From the NCBI GenBank assembly GCA_013373385.1, contig JABXHX010000040.1:1-59626 (forward strand): DNA of 59,626 nt, in the 5' to 3' direction. Both the position numbers and the translations under genes were made by a program. Positions 1 to 8,979 of this stretch are shown here, one piece after another. Positions within the stretch are counted from its first letter, which is position 1; each line of letters starts with the position of its first letter. The notes under the pieces were generated by a model, which was given only the letters and a program-made list of their open reading frames with translations, was not told the DNA's origin and made no database searches. Origin of the DNA: Flavobacteriaceae bacterium (GTDB lineage: Bacteria; Bacteroidota; Bacteroidia; Flavobacteriales; Flavobacteriaceae).

Positions 1-1
1 C

Positions 2-181
2 GAGGTAAAAAGAGTAAAGCACCCAATGTACGGAAAGTTTGTATTAAAAACGAAAAAGTACGTTGCACACGATGAGACAAACGATTGTAATGTTGGAGAT
101 ACTGTAAGGATTATGGAAACAAGACCTTTAAGTAAATCTAAACGTTGGAGATTAGTAGAAATCCTAGAAAGAGCTAAATAA
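2..181 (+). CDS. rpsQ: 30S ribosomal protein S17, 3' part only
   Basis: The window opens inside this gene; 59 codons are readable from base 2 to the TAA at 179-181. S17 is a primary 16S rRNA-binding protein of the small subunit. The visible part has the family's typical KHPMYGKF stretch, then [17 protein letters not shown] and a short basic tail. It is followed after one base by rplN, the usual order of the spc-type cluster. The start lies outside the window. Confidence 0.95.
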   Translation, partial: EVKRVKHPMYGKFVLKTKKYVAHDETNDCNVGDTVRIMETRPLSKSKRWRLVEILERAK

Positions 182-182
182 T

Positions 183-551
183 ATGTTACAGACAGAATCA
201 AGATTAAAAGTAGCAGATAATACTGGAGCTAAAGAAGTTTTAGTAATCCGCGTTTTAGGAGGAACAAAAAAGCGTTATGCTAGTGTTGGTGATAAAATTG
301 TTGTTACAGTAAAAACAGCAACACCAAACGGAACTGTAAAAAAAGGTCAAGTATCTAGAGCAGTAGTTGTTCGTACTAAGAAAGAAGTTAGACGTAGAGA
401 TGGTTCATACATCAGATTTGATGATAATGCTTGTGTACTTTTAAATCCAACCGAGGAAATGAGAGGAACACGTGTGTTTGGACCTGTAGCTCGTGAATTA
501 CGTGAAAAACAATTCATGAAAATAGTATCATTAGCACCAGAAGTGTTATAA
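183..551 (+). CDS. rplN: 50S ribosomal protein L14
   Basis: The product is 122 residues, the normal L14 length, beginning [19 protein letters not shown], the classic L14 N-terminus, and ending in the [16 protein letters not shown] tail. L14 lies at the subunit interface next to L19. It starts one base after rpsQ and is followed 13 bases later by rplX, so translation is probably coupled within the cluster. Confidence 0.98.
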   Translation: MLQTESRLKVADNTGAKEVLVIRVLGGTKKRYASVGDKIVVTVKTATPNGTVKKGQVSRAVVVRTKKEVRRRDGSYIRFDDNACVLLNPTEEMRGTRVFGPVARELREKQFMKIVSLAPEVL

Positions 552-564
552 AAAAGATAAGACG

Positions 565-873
565 ATGACAAAGTTTAAAATCAAATCTGGAGATACTGTT
601 ACAGTAATCGCAGGAGATCATAAAGGATCAGAAGGAAAAGTTTTACAAATCATTAAGGATAAAAACAGAGCTATTGTAGAAGGTGTTAACATGATATCTA
701 AACACACAAAGCCAAGTGCTCAAAATCCACAAGGAGGAATTGTAAAGAAAGAAGCTTCAATTCATATCTCAAACTTAGCATTAGTTGAGGATGGAAAAGC
801 TGTAAGAGTTGGATATTCGATAGAAGGAGATACAAAAACAAGAATCTCTAAGAAAAGTAAAAAAGCAATATAA
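565..873 (+). CDS. rplX: 50S ribosomal protein L24
   Basis: The product is 102 residues. A KOW motif lies near the N-terminus ([20 protein letters not shown]), followed by [14 protein letters not shown], which is diagnostic for L24, an early-binding 23S rRNA protein. It sits in the conserved L14-L24-L5 order, two bases before rplE. Confidence 0.97.
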   Translation: MTKFKIKSGDTVTVIAGDHKGSEGKVLQIIKDKNRAIVEGVNMISKHTKPSAQNPQGGIVKKEASIHISNLALVEDGKAVRVGYSIEGDTKTRISKKSKKAI

Positions 874-875
874 TC

Positions 876-1427
876 ATGAGTTACGTACCAAGATTAAAAG
901 CAGAATATAAGAGTAGAGTAATTTCTGCTCTTACAGAAGAGTTTGGTTATAGCAATGTAATGCAAGTACCTAAATTACAGAAAATTGTAGTAAGTAAAGG
1001 TGTTGGTGCTGCTATCGCTGACAAGAAATTGATAGATTATGCTATTGATGAGTTAACAAACATTACAGGTCAAAAAGCAATTGCTACTGTTTCTAAAAAA
1101 GACGTTGCAAACTTCAAATTACGTAAAGGAATGCCAATTGGTGCAAAAGTTACGTTAAGAGGAGAAAGAATGTACGAATTTTTAGATAGATTAGTTACAG
1201 CTTCTTTACCACGTGTAAGAGACTTTAACGGAATTAAAGCAAATGGTTTTGATGGTAGAGGTAATTATAACTTAGGTATTACTGAGCAAATTATCTACCC
1301 AGAAATCAATATTGACAAAGTAAATAAAATTAGTGGTATGGATATTACGTTTGTAACATCTGCAAACACTGATAAAGAAGCAAAGTCATTATTAGCAGAA
1401 TTAGGTTTACCATTTAAAAAAAATTAA
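876..1427 (+). CDS. rplE: 50S ribosomal protein L5
   Basis: The product is 183 residues with the L5 signatures [14 protein letters not shown] near residue 31, [16 protein letters not shown] near 82 and the C-terminal [16 protein letters not shown]5 binds 5S rRNA and contacts P-site tRNA. Three bases separate it from rpsN. Confidence 0.98.
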   Translation: MSYVPRLKAEYKSRVISALTEEFGYSNVMQVPKLQKIVVSKGVGAAIADKKLIDYAIDELTNITGQKAIATVSKKDVANFKLRKGMPIGAKVTLRGERMYEFLDRLVTASLPRVRDFNGIKANGFDGRGNYNLGITEQIIYPEINIDKVNKISGMDITFVTSANTDKEAKSLLAELGLPFKKN

Positions 1428-1430
1428 GAC

Positions 1431-1700
1431 ATGGCTAAAGAATCAATGAAAGCCCGTGAGGTAAAAAGAGCAAAAACAGTAGCTAAGTATGCAGAGAAAA
1501 GAAAAGCGTTGAAAGAAGCTGGAGATTACGAAGCATTACAAAAGTTACCAAAAAACGCTTCTCCGATTAGAATGCACAATAGATGTAAGCTAACAGGAAG
1601 ACCAAAAGGGTATATGCGTCAATTCGGAATTTCTCGTGTAACATTCCGTGAAATGGCAAACCAAGGATTAATACCAGGTGTTAAAAAAGCAAGTTGGTAG
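1431..1700 (+). CDS. rpsN: 30S ribosomal protein S14, zinc-free long form
   Basis: The product is 89 residues and ends in the S14 C-terminus with [14 protein letters not shown] and VKKASW. It is the long form: the only Cys is in [10 protein letters not shown] and the paired CxxC zinc ligands of the 61-residue form are absent. It is followed by an unusually large 162-base gap before rpsH that contains a hairpin and a promoter-like box. Confidence 0.97.
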   Translation: MAKESMKAREVKRAKTVAKYAEKRKALKEAGDYEALQKLPKNASPIRMHNRCKLTGRPKGYMRQFGISRVTFREMANQGLIPGVKKASW

Positions 1701-1725
1701 AAATCAAAAATAAAGCTTAAAAATA

Positions 1726-1764
1726 AAAATAGAATGTGTATCTTTGCACGCTCTATTTTTTTTG
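1726..1764 (+). promoter_or_regulatory. hairpin with embedded Bacteroidota -7 box between rpsN and rpsH
   Basis: AAAATAGA at 1726-1733 pairs perfectly with TCTATTTT at 1752-1759 and a T-run follows, so the transcript form resembles an intrinsic terminator or attenuator with an 18-base loop. The loop contains TATCTTTG at 1739-1746, an exact match to the Bacteroidota -7 consensus TAnnTTTG. No convincing -33 TTG box lies at normal spacing upstream. An internal promoter for rpsH onward, partial termination after rpsN, or both are possible; this is inference. Confidence 0.5.
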
Positions 1765-1862
1765 AGTATAAGAACATTAACTGATTTTAGGTTTAATTAT
1801 CACAGAGAAATCTGTAGCATAAATAGAGGTAATTAAAAACCGAAATCGCAATTTAAATAAAT

Positions 1863-2261
1863 ATGTATACAGATCCAATCGCGGATTTTTTAACGAGAGT
1901 TAGAAATGCTATCTCTGCTGGACACAGAGTAGTAGAAGTTCCTGCTTCAAACTTGAAGAAGGAAATGACTAAGATTTTGTTTGATCAAGGGTATATTTTA
2001 AGCTACCAGTTTAAAGACGAAACTGTTCAAGGAACTATTAAAATAGCTTTAAAATACGACAGAGAAACAAAAGAGTCAGTTATTAGAAAAATTCAAAGAA
2101 TCAGTACACCGGGTTTACGTAAGTATGTGAGTGCTACTGAGATGCCAAGAGTATTAAACGGACTTGGAATTGCTATTGTATCAACTTCTAAAGGTGTGAT
2201 GACTAACAAGAAAGCACGTCAAGAGAATGTTGGAGGTGAAGTAATTTGTTACGTATATTAA
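1863..2261 (+). CDS. rpsH: 30S ribosomal protein S8
   Basis: The product is 132 residues. It begins [16 protein letters not shown], the canonical S8 start, and ends with the family signature [13 protein letters not shown] and [10 protein letters not shown]8 binds the central domain of 16S rRNA and in enterobacteria is the translational repressor of the spc operon. It is the first gene after the 162-base gap, so it could head a secondary transcript. Confidence 0.98.
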   Translation: MYTDPIADFLTRVRNAISAGHRVVEVPASNLKKEMTKILFDQGYILSYQFKDETVQGTIKIALKYDRETKESVIRKIQRISTPGLRKYVSATEMPRVLNGLGIAIVSTSKGVMTNKKARQENVGGEVICYVY

Positions 2262-2273
2262 AACTATAGTAAG

Positions 2274-2819
2274 ATGTCAAGAATAGGAAAAAGCCCAATT
2301 AGTATTCCAGCTGGTGTTGAAATAAACATCAACGGAAACGAAGTTACGGTAAAAGGAAAATTAGGAGAATTAACTCAAACAATTTCTGACGGTATTACTG
2401 TAAAAGTAGACGAAGGTAACATTGTAATTGAAAGACCATCAGATAGCAAACCACATAAAGCAGCTCACGGTCTTTACAGATCATTAGTTAGCAATATGGT
2501 AGAAGGTGTAAACAAAGGATTTACTAAAGAATTAGAATTAGTAGGTGTAGGTTACAGAGCTTCTAACCAAGGACAAAAATTAGATTTAGCCTTAGGTTTT
2601 TCTCATAATATTGTTTTAGAATTAGCTCCAGAAGTGAAAGTAGAGACAGTATCGGAAAAAGGAAAAAATCCAATCGTTAAATTAACTTCTCACGATAAAC
2701 AATTAGTAGGGCAAGTTGCAGCAAAGATTCGTTCTTTCCGTAAGCCAGAGCCATACAAAGGAAAAGGAGTTAAGTTTGTAGGAGAACAATTAAGAAGAAA
2801 AGCAGGTAAATCTGCATAA
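2274..2819 (+). CDS. rplF: 50S ribosomal protein L6
   Basis: The product is 181 residues with two L6 repeats. The start MSRIGKSPISIPAGV and the C-terminal RKPEPYKGKGVKF signature are both present. L6 binds 23S rRNA near the factor-binding site. An AT-rich spacer of 105 bases with short tandem repeats separates it from rplR. Confidence 0.98.
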   Translation: MSRIGKSPISIPAGVEININGNEVTVKGKLGELTQTISDGITVKVDEGNIVIERPSDSKPHKAAHGLYRSLVSNMVEGVNKGFTKELELVGVGYRASNQGQKLDLALGFSHNIVLELAPEVKVETVSEKGKNPIVKLTSHDKQLVGQVAAKIRSFRKPEPYKGKGVKFVGEQLRRKAGKSA

Positions 2820-2886
2820 TTAAAAAGATAGAAGATAAAAGATTTTAGAAATACAACGTATAAGATATTATAAAGAGTAACAAAAC

Positions 2887-2919
2887 TAAAATCTAACAAT
2901 CTAAAATCTAAAATCTAAC
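2887..2919 (+). repeat. short imperfect tandem repeat in the rplF-rplR spacer
   Basis: Three to four imperfect copies of an AAAATCTAAC-like unit lie directly before the rplR start. They code for nothing and break the tight spacing otherwise seen in this cluster. Confidence 0.6.
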
Positions 2920-2924
2920 ATATT

Positions 2925-3275
2925 ATGGCATTATCAAAGCTTGAAAGAAGACAAAGAATAAAAAACAGAATCAGAAAGATTGTTACTGGTACACCAGAGC
3001 AACCAAGATTATCTGTTTTTAGAAGTAATAAAGAAATTTATGCTCAATTAGTAGATGACGTTGCTGGAGTTACTTTAGCGGCTGCATCTTCTAGAGATAA
3101 AGATGTTGCATCGGCTACAAAATCAGAAGCTGCTGCATCAGTAGGTAAAGCTATTGCAGAAAAAGCTGCAAAAGCAGGTATAGTTAATGTTTCTTTTGAT
3201 AGAAACGGATATTTATACCATGGTAGAGTTAAAGTATTAGCAGATGCTGCTAGAGAAGCTGGTTTAAAATTTTAA
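2925..3275 (+). CDS. rplR: 50S ribosomal protein L18
   Basis: The product is 116 residues with a basic N-terminal region and the L18 core [16 protein letters not shown], ending [17 protein letters not shown]18 helps attach 5S rRNA to the large subunit. It is followed after 10 bases by rpsE. Confidence 0.97.
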   Translation: MALSKLERRQRIKNRIRKIVTGTPEQPRLSVFRSNKEIYAQLVDDVAGVTLAAASSRDKDVASATKSEAAASVGKAIAEKAAKAGIVNVSFDRNGYLYHGRVKVLADAAREAGLKF

Positions 3276-3285
3276 TAAGGTTATT

Positions 3286-3810
3286 ATGTATCAAAATTAT
3301 AAAAACGTAGAAAGAGTTAAACCTAGCGGATTAGAACTCGTAGATCATTTAGTAGGTGTACAAAGAGTTACTAAAGTAACAAAAGGAGGTAGAGCTTTCG
3401 GATTTTCTGCAATTGTAGTAGTAGGAGATGGAAACGGTGTTGTAGGTCACGGATTAGGTAAATCTAAAGATGTGGCATCAGCAATTGCTAAAGCAATTGA
3501 AGACGCAAAGAAAAATTTAGTAAGAATTCCAATTTTTGACGGTACTTTACCTCATGAACAAAAAGGAAAATTTGGAGGAGCAAAAGTGTTTTTAAAGCCT
3601 GCATCACACGGTACCGGAGTTATTGCTGGTGGTGCTGTACGTGCGGTATTAGAATCTGTTGGTGTACATGATGTATTATCAAAATCACAAGGTTCTTCTA
3701 ACCCTCATAACGTAGTAAAAGCAACTTTTGATGCGTTGTTACAATTGCGTAGCGCAGCAACAATTGCTAAGCAAAGAGGTATATCATTAGAAAAAGTTTT
3801 TAACGGATAA
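3286..3810 (+). CDS. rpsE: 30S ribosomal protein S5
   Basis: The product is 174 residues. The N-terminal double-stranded RNA-binding-like domain carries [21 protein letters not shown], and the C-terminal domain carries [16 protein letters not shown]5 sits at the mRNA entry side of the small subunit and affects decoding accuracy. The L18-S5-L30-L15 order is canonical. Confidence 0.98.
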   Translation: MYQNYKNVERVKPSGLELVDHLVGVQRVTKVTKGGRAFGFSAIVVVGDGNGVVGHGLGKSKDVASAIAKAIEDAKKNLVRIPIFDGTLPHEQKGKFGGAKVFLKPASHGTGVIAGGAVRAVLESVGVHDVLSKSQGSSNPHNVVKATFDALLQLRSAATIAKQRGISLEKVFNG

Positions 3811-3821
3811 TATTTAAGACG

Positions 3822-4004
3822 ATGGGAAAAATTAAAGTTACACAAGTAAAAAGCCAAATAGGTCGCCTTAAAAATCAAAAAAGAACGTTAGAGGCGTTAG
3901 GATTGCGTAAAGTGAATCAAACCGTTGAGCACGAAGCAACTCCTTCAATAATCGGAATGGTAAATACAGTTAAACACTTAGTTTCTGTTGAAGAAACTAA
4001 ATAA
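3822..4004 (+). CDS. rpmD: 50S ribosomal protein L30
   Basis: The product is 60 residues, the normal size for bacterial L30. It includes the [20 protein letters not shown] start and [17 protein letters not shown] middle that define the family. It lies between rpsE and rplO with gaps of about a dozen bases. Confidence 0.96.
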   Translation: MGKIKVTQVKSQIGRLKNQKRTLEALGLRKVNQTVEHEATPSIIGMVNTVKHLVSVEETK

Positions 4005-4017
4005 GATATTATAAGAT

Positions 4018-4467
4018 ATGAGTTTACATAACTTACAACCAGCAGAAGGATCTGTAAAAAAAGAGAAAAGAATCGCTAGAGGTGAAGGTTCTGGTAAAGG
4101 CGGTACAGCTACCAGAGGTCACAAAGGGGCTAAATCTCGTTCAGGTTATTCTAGAAAAGTAGGATTTGAAGGAGGTCAAATGCCACTTCAAAGACGTGTT
4201 CCAAAATTTGGATTCACAAATATCAATCGTAAAGAATACGTTGGCGTTAATTTAGATAAATTACAAACATTAGTAGACGAAGGTAAAATTACAGATACTG
4301 TAACTTTAGATATCTTAGTTGCTAATAGAGTAGTTAGCAAAAACGAACTAGTTAAAATATTAGGTCGTGGAGAGCTAAAAGCTAAATTAAATATTACTGT
4401 TCACAAATTTACTGCAAGCGCAAAAGCTGCTATCGAAGCTGCTGGAGGTGAAGCAGTTACTTTATAA
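4018..4467 (+). CDS. rplO: 50S ribosomal protein L15
   Basis: The product is 149 residues. It begins MSLHNLQPAEGS and has the glycine- and arginine-rich extension (GEGSGKGGTATRGHKGAKSR) that threads into 23S rRNA, followed by FEGGQMPLQRRVPKFGF. The globular C-terminus ends EAAGGEAVTL. It is seven bases upstream of secY. Confidence 0.98.
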   Translation: MSLHNLQPAEGSVKKEKRIARGEGSGKGGTATRGHKGAKSRSGYSRKVGFEGGQMPLQRRVPKFGFTNINRKEYVGVNLDKLQTLVDEGKITDTVTLDILVANRVVSKNELVKILGRGELKAKLNITVHKFTASAKAAIEAAGGEAVTL

Positions 4468-4474
4468 TAAGTAA

Positions 4475-5797
4475 ATGATGAAGTTAATAAACACCCTAAG
4501 AGATATTTGGAAAATAGAAGAGCTTAAACAAAAGCTTCTTTTAACACTTGGTTTAATTGCTGTGTATCGTTTTATGGCGCAAGTTCCGTTACCAGGAATT
4601 GACCCATTACAATTAGCAGCTTTAAAAGATCAAACATCAGATGGACTTTTAGGTTTATTAAATGCGTTTACTGGTGGAGCATTCTCTAGAGCCTCTATTA
4701 TGGCTTTAGGAATTATGCCTTACATTTCTGCATCTATTGTAGTACAGTTAATGGGAATTGCGGTTCCGTATTTACAAAAGCTACAAAAAGATGGAGAAAG
4801 TGGAAGAAAAAAAGTTACACAAATTACACGTTGGTTAACTATTGGTATTACCTTAGTACAAGGACCAACCTATATTACTGCAATTAAAACTCAGTTTGGA
4901 TTACCACAAGAAGCTTTCTTAGTAAGTGGTTTTGAATTTTGGTTCTCTTCAATGATTTTATTAACTGCAGGGACCATTTTTGCAATGTGGTTAGGTGAGC
5001 GTATTACAGACAAAGGTGTTGGTAATGGTATTTCATTATTAATTACCGTAGGTATTATAGCAAACTTTCCAGGAGCATTTATGCAAGAGTTTGTTGCTAA
5101 AACAACAAATGCTGGAGCAGGTGGAGTAATGATGATATTGTTAGAAATTTTTGTGTGGTTTGTAGTGATTTTATTATCTGTGTTACTAGTAACAGCAGTA
5201 CGTAAAGTAGCAGTACAATATGCAAGAAGAACTGTTGTAGGAGATATTAAAGACGTTGCAGGCGCTAGACAATACATTCCGTTAAAATTAAATGCAGCGG
5301 GTGTAATGCCAATCATTTTTGCACAAGCAATTATGTTTTTACCTGTAGCATTGGCAAGAAAGTTTCCTTCATTAGCAGAGCTACAAGATATTAATGGATT
5401 GTGGTACAACGTATTATTTGCTGTATTAATTATAGTGTTTAGTTATTTCTATACTGCAATTACAGTGCGTACAGATGAAATGGCTCAAGGATTAAAAAGA
5501 AGTGGAGGTTTTATTCCAGGTATTAAACCAGGTTCAGAAACTTCAGAAAGATTAGATACAATCTTATCTAGAATCACATTTCCAGGTTCATTATTTTTAG
5601 CTGGTTTGTCAATATTACCAGCAATTATAGTACAATTTGGTGTTCAGCAAAACTGGGCAATGTTCTACGGAGGTACTTCTTTAATTATTATGGTAGGAGT
5701 TGCAATAGACACAATACAACAAATTAATTCGTATTTATTAAACAGTCATTACGATGGTTTAATGAAAACAGGAACCAGTAGAAAATCATTAAAATAA
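4475..5797 (+). CDS. secY: preprotein translocase channel subunit SecY
   Basis: The product is 440 residues, an inner-membrane protein with about ten hydrophobic segments that forms the SecYEG protein-conducting channel. Visible SecY signatures include [11 protein letters not shown] in the first periplasmic region, [22 protein letters not shown]-like [10 protein letters not shown], and the cytoplasmic loop [14 protein letters not shown] that engages SecA or the ribosome. ATG codons at 4475 and 4478 are both possible starts. Its place after rplO is the standard spc-cluster position. Confidence 0.98.
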   Translation: MMKLINTLRDIWKIEELKQKLLLTLGLIAVYRFMAQVPLPGIDPLQLAALKDQTSDGLLGLLNAFTGGAFSRASIMALGIMPYISASIVVQLMGIAVPYLQKLQKDGESGRKKVTQITRWLTIGITLVQGPTYITAIKTQFGLPQEAFLVSGFEFWFSSMILLTAGTIFAMWLGERITDKGVGNGISLLITVGIIANFPGAFMQEFVAKTTNAGAGGVMMILLEIFVWFVVILLSVLLVTAVRKVAVQYARRTVVGDIKDVAGARQYIPLKLNAAGVMPIIFAQAIMFLPVALARKFPSLAELQDINGLWYNVLFAVLIIVFSYFYTAITVRTDEMAQGLKRSGGFIPGIKPGSETSERLDTILSRITFPGSLFLAGLSILPAIIVQFGVQQNWAMFYGGTSLIIMVGVAIDTIQQINSYLLNSHYDGLMKTGTSRKSLK

Positions 5798-5798
5798 T

Positions 5799-6014
5799 AT
5801 GGCTAAACAACCAGCAATACAACAAGACGGAACAATTACAGAAGCATTATCTAATGCAATGTTTCGAGTAGAGTTAGAGAATGGGCATATTGTAACAGCA
5901 CATATCTCTGGTAAAATGCGTATGCACTATATTAAATTGTTACCAGGAGATAAAGTAAAATTAGAAATGAGTCCTTACGATTTATCTAAGGCAAGAATCA
6001 CTTATAGATATTAA
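5799..6014 (+). CDS. infA: translation initiation factor IF-1
   Basis: The product is 71 residues with the single S1/OB-fold domain of IF-1: [22 protein letters not shown], then [27 protein letters not shown]-1 occupies the ribosomal A site during initiation. It starts one base after secY and is followed after 12 bases by rpmJ, the usual SecY-IF1-L36 arrangement. Confidence 0.98.
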   Translation: MAKQPAIQQDGTITEALSNAMFRVELENGHIVTAHISGKMRMHYIKLLPGDKVKLEMSPYDLSKARITYRY

Positions 6015-6026
6015 AAACACATACAG

Positions 6027-6143
6027 ATGAAAGTAAGAGCATCAGTTAAGAAAAGAAGTGCCGACTGCAAAATAGTTCGCAGAAAAGGTAGATTATATGT
6101 AATCAATAAACAAAATCCTAGATTTAAACAAAGACAAGGATAA
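6027..6143 (+). CDS. rpmJ: 50S ribosomal protein L36, zinc-free form
   Basis: The product is 38 residues: it starts [20 protein letters not shown] and ends NPRFKQRQG. The family's zinc ligands normally sit at Cys11, Cys14, Cys27 and His33; here position 11 is Ser, 27 is Asn and 33 is Phe, and only Cys14 remains. This is therefore the C-minus form that cannot hold the usual zinc ribbon. It lies 12 bases after infA. Confidence 0.96.
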   Translation: MKVRASVKKRSADCKIVRRKGRLYVINKQNPRFKQRQG

Positions 6144-6251
6144 TAAAAGAATTGAGTCATTAGTAATTAGTAGTTAGATGAATCTGTTTGAAATAGAAAT
6201 GTTTAGGATTCTAACAACTAAAAGCTGACAGCTAAAAACTAAGAATATAAT

Positions 6252-6626
6252 ATGGCAAGAATAGCAGGAATTGATATTCCAAAAAATAAAAGAGGAGTTA
6301 TTGCTTTAACTTACATTTTTGGAATAGGAAAAAGTAGAGCTAAAGAAATTTTAGCGAACGCAAAAGTTGACGAAAGTATCAAAGTTCAAGATTGGACTGA
6401 TGATCAAATCGCAGCAATTAGAGAACAAGTTGGGGCTTTCACTATAGAAGGAGAGTTACGTTCAGAAGTTCAATTAAACATCAAACGTTTAATGGATATT
6501 GGATGTTACAGAGGTATCCGTCATAGAACAGGTCTTCCATTAAGAGGGCAGAGAACTAAGAACAACTCTAGAACAAGAAAAGGTAAAAGAAAAACTGTAG
6601 CTAACAAAAAGAAAGCTACTAAATAA
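6252..6626 (+). CDS. rpsM: 30S ribosomal protein S13
   Basis: The product is 124 residues. It begins [19 protein letters not shown] and has the S13 core [20 protein letters not shown], with a lysine-rich tail. S13 contacts the head of the small subunit and forms intersubunit bridges. A 108-base spacer without genes separates it from rpmJ; this gap holds imperfect repeats such as CTAAAAGCTGACAGCTAAAA. Confidence 0.98.
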   Translation: MARIAGIDIPKNKRGVIALTYIFGIGKSRAKEILANAKVDESIKVQDWTDDQIAAIREQVGAFTIEGELRSEVQLNIKRLMDIGCYRGIRHRTGLPLRGQRTKNNSRTRKGKRKTVANKKKATK

Positions 6627-6638
6627 TAACTAGATATT

Positions 6639-7022
6639 ATGGCTAAGACAAGCACAAAAAAGCGTAAAGTTATTGTTGAGTCAGTTGGTGAGGCACACAT
6701 CAACGCTTCTTTTAATAACATTATTATCTCTTTAACAAATAAAAATGGCGATGTAATTTCATGGTCATCAGCAGGTAAACAAGGTTTCAGAGGTTCTAAA
6801 AAGAACACTCCGTATGCAGCACAAACTGCAGCAGAAGACTGTGCAAAAGTAGCACACGAAGCTGGACTTAGAAAAGTAAAAGTTTTTGTTAAAGGACCAG
6901 GTAATGGTAGAGAAAGCGCAATAAGAACATTACACAACAACGGAATTGAAGTTACTGAAATTATTGACGTTACTCCAATCCCACACAATGGATGTCGTCC
7001 TCCAAAAAGAAGAAGAGTTTAA
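6639..7022 (+). CDS. rpsK: 30S ribosomal protein S11
   Basis: The product is 127 residues. It includes [17 protein letters not shown] and the C-terminal signature [18 protein letters not shown]11 lines the mRNA exit path (platform). The TAA stop at 7020-7022 lies inside the first of a series of hairpins in the following spacer. Confidence 0.98.
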   Translation: MAKTSTKKRKVIVESVGEAHINASFNNIIISLTNKNGDVISWSSAGKQGFRGSKKNTPYAAQTAAEDCAKVAHEAGLRKVKVFVKGPGNGRESAIRTLHNNGIEVTEIIDVTPIPHNGCRPPKRRRV

Positions 7023-7153
7023 TCAGAGATATTCTGATTAAATACTGAACTTGTTTCAGTAACACATTCATCAAGAGAATTAAATTAATATTTTAACTAA
7101 GTTGGATTTTTAAAAGATTATCGAAGGAGTAAGCCTTAATTCATAATCCCAAC
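7018..7153 (+). promoter_or_regulatory. multi-hairpin leader between rpsK and rpsD
   Basis: The 146-base spacer before rpsD is rich in complementarity. TTTAATCAGA (7018-7027) pairs with TCTGATTAAA (7033-7042), a ten-base stem spanning the rpsK stop. TACTGAA (7043-7049) pairs with TTCAGTA (7055-7061). GTTGGATT (7101-7108) pairs with AATCCCAAC (7145-7153) with one bulge, enclosing AAGG/CCTT (7124-7127/7134-7137). S4 is a known autoregulator in several bacteria, so a regulatory leader is plausible, but that is inference. Confidence 0.45.
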
Positions 7154-7168
7154 TTTAACAACTAAGAA

Positions 7169-7774
7169 ATGGCAAGATATACAGGACCAAAAACTAAAAT
7201 TGCTCGTAAATTCGGAGAAGCAATTTTTGGAGATGATAAAAACTTTGAAAAAAGAAATTATCCTCCAGGACAACACGGAGCTAATAAGCGTAGAGGAAAA
7301 AAATCTGAATACGCAATCCAATTAGCAGAAAAGCAAAAAGCAAAATACGCTTATGGTATTTTAGAGCGTCAATTCTCTAACATGTTTAAAAAAGCACAAA
7401 GAGCTGGTGGTATTACTGGTGAGGTGTTATTACAGTTATGTGAATCTCGTTTAGACAATGTAGTATACCGTTTAGGTATTGCAAACTCTAGAAGTGCGGC
7501 ACGTCAATTAGTTTCTCACAGACATATTACTGTAAACGGAGAGATTGTAAACATTCCTTCGTATTCATTAAAAGATGGTGATGTGGTTGCAGTTAGAGAA
7601 AAATCTAAATCTTTAGTAGCTATCGAAAGCGCTTTAGCAGCAAACAGCAGTGTGTACGAATGGTTAAGCTGGAATGCAGATACAAAATCAGGAACCTTTT
7701 TAAAAGCTCCAGAAAGAATACAAATACCAGAAAATATCAAAGAACAATTAATCGTAGAGTTATACTCTAAATAA
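7169..7774 (+). CDS. rpsD: 30S ribosomal protein S4
   Basis: The product is 201 residues. It starts [21 protein letters not shown], and the S4 RNA-binding domain with [26 protein letters not shown] lies near residues 90-125. S4 nucleates assembly of the 16S 5' domain and in E. coli represses the alpha operon. The zinc ligands of some S4 forms are absent. It is flanked on both sides by strongly structured spacers. Confidence 0.98.
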   Translation: MARYTGPKTKIARKFGEAIFGDDKNFEKRNYPPGQHGANKRRGKKSEYAIQLAEKQKAKYAYGILERQFSNMFKKAQRAGGITGEVLLQLCESRLDNVVYRLGIANSRSAARQLVSHRHITVNGEIVNIPSYSLKDGDVVAVREKSKSLVAIESALAANSSVYEWLSWNADTKSGTFLKAPERIQIPENIKEQLIVELYSK

Positions 7775-7790
7775 TAAATAATCTTATTGG

Positions 7791-7847
7791 TATTTGGCCA
7801 AAGGGTTTATAAGACTTCTTCACTCTTTTAAACCGCGCAACCAAATA
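7791..7847 (+). promoter_or_regulatory. two-tier stem-loop between rpsD and rpoA
   Basis: TATTTGG (7791-7797) pairs with CCAAATA (7841-7847). After an internal loop, GGTTTATAAGA (7804-7814) pairs with TCTTTTAAACC (7824-7834) with one T-T mismatch, leaving a nine-base loop. No T-run follows, so this is not an ordinary terminator. It is likely a folded RNA element in the operon mRNA; its ligand or processing enzyme is unknown. Confidence 0.5.
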
Positions 7848-7873
7848 ACAATTAAAACGAAGAAACATATCAT

Positions 7874-8866
7874 ATGGCAATTTTAAATTTTCAAAAACCC
7901 GACAAAGTAATAATGATTGAATCTACAGATTTTTCTGGAAGATTTGAATTTAGACCATTAGAGCCAGGTTTTGGGTTAACAGTTGGTAATGCATTAAGAA
8001 GAGTATTACTATCTTCTTTAGAAGGTTTTGCAATTACATCATTACGTGTTGATGGTGTAGAGCACGAATTTTCTACAATAGAAGGTGTTGTAGAAGACGT
8101 AACAGAAATCATCTTAAATTTAAAACAAGTACGTTTTAAAAAGCAGATAGATGAAACAGATAAAGAATCTGTAAGCATCAACGTATCTGGTCAAGAGCAG
8201 TTAACTGCTGGAGACTTACAGCGTTTTATTTCTGGTTTTCAAGTATTAAATCCAGATTTAGTAATCTGTAATATGGATAAATCTGTGAATTTAAACATGG
8301 AGATTTCTATAGAAAAAGGAAGAGGATTTGTACCTGCAGAAGAGAACAAAAAATCTGGTGCTCCATTAGGAACTATTTTTACAGACTCTATTTACACACC
8401 AATTAAGAATGTAAAGTATGCAGTAGAAAACTTCCGTGTAGAGCAAAAAACTGATTACGAAAAATTAATTTTTGACATAGATACAGATGGGTCAATAAAC
8501 CCTAAAGATGCTTTAACAGAAGCAGCTAAAATCTTAATCCACCACTTTATGTTATTCTCAGATGAGCGTATTACATTAGAGGCAGATGAGATTGCACAAA
8601 CAGAAACTTATGATGAAGAATCATTACACATGCGCCAGTTGTTAAAAACTAAATTGGTAGATATGGATTTATCAGTGAGAGCATTAAACTGTTTAAAAGC
8701 TGCAGAAGTAGATACTTTAGGCGACTTAGTATCATTCAATAAAAACGATTTAATGAAGTTCCGTAACTTCGGTAAAAAATCTTTAACAGAACTAGAAGAA
8801 TTAGTAAATGTAAAAGGATTGAATTTCGGAATGGATTTAAGCAAATATAAATTAGATAGAGATTAA
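7874..8866 (+). CDS. rpoA: DNA-directed RNA polymerase subunit alpha
   Basis: The product is 330 residues. The N-terminal dimerisation domain has the signature [21 protein letters not shown] near residue 30. The C-terminal DNA- and activator-binding domain (about residues 255-325) carries [18 protein letters not shown] [17 protein letters not shown] and [11 protein letters not shown]. Length and domain order are normal for alpha. Its place between rpsD and rplQ is conserved in most bacteria. Confidence 0.98.
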   Translation: MAILNFQKPDKVIMIESTDFSGRFEFRPLEPGFGLTVGNALRRVLLSSLEGFAITSLRVDGVEHEFSTIEGVVEDVTEIILNLKQVRFKKQIDETDKESVSINVSGQEQLTAGDLQRFISGFQVLNPDLVICNMDKSVNLNMEISIEKGRGFVPAEENKKSGAPLGTIFTDSIYTPIKNVKYAVENFRVEQKTDYEKLIFDIDTDGSINPKDALTEAAKILIHHFMLFSDERITLEADEIAQTETYDEESLHMRQLLKTKLVDMDLSVRALNCLKAAEVDTLGDLVSFNKNDLMKFRNFGKKSLTELEELVNVKGLNFGMDLSKYKLDRD

Positions 8867-8929
8867 TAATTTTAGAGATAAAATTAGAGATTAAAATCAA
8901 ACATTAAATTAGATTAATCCTTTCATAAT

Positions 8930-8956
8930 TTGCTCCCAATAAATGGTATAGAGCAA
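8930..8956 (+). other. small hairpin in the rpoA-rplQ spacer
   Basis: TTGCTC at 8930-8935 pairs with GAGCAA at 8951-8956, with CC and GG available to extend the stem inside the loop. It lies 24 bases before the rplQ start. No terminator T-run follows. A role in translation or mRNA processing is only a guess. Confidence 0.3.
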
Positions 8957-8979
8957 GATGAGAGCTAAAAACAAAGGTC

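Noticed and set aside
2887..2919. CRISPR-like repeat array
   Set aside because: Units are about ten bases with no spacers; no cas genes nearby.
4891..5409. 172-codon frame antisense to secY
   Set aside because: It lies wholly opposite a certain secY, with no promoter, family match or independent conservation.
7018..7061. Terminator between rpsK and rpsD
   Set aside because: The hairpins are followed by mixed sequence, not a T-run, and the operon clearly continues.
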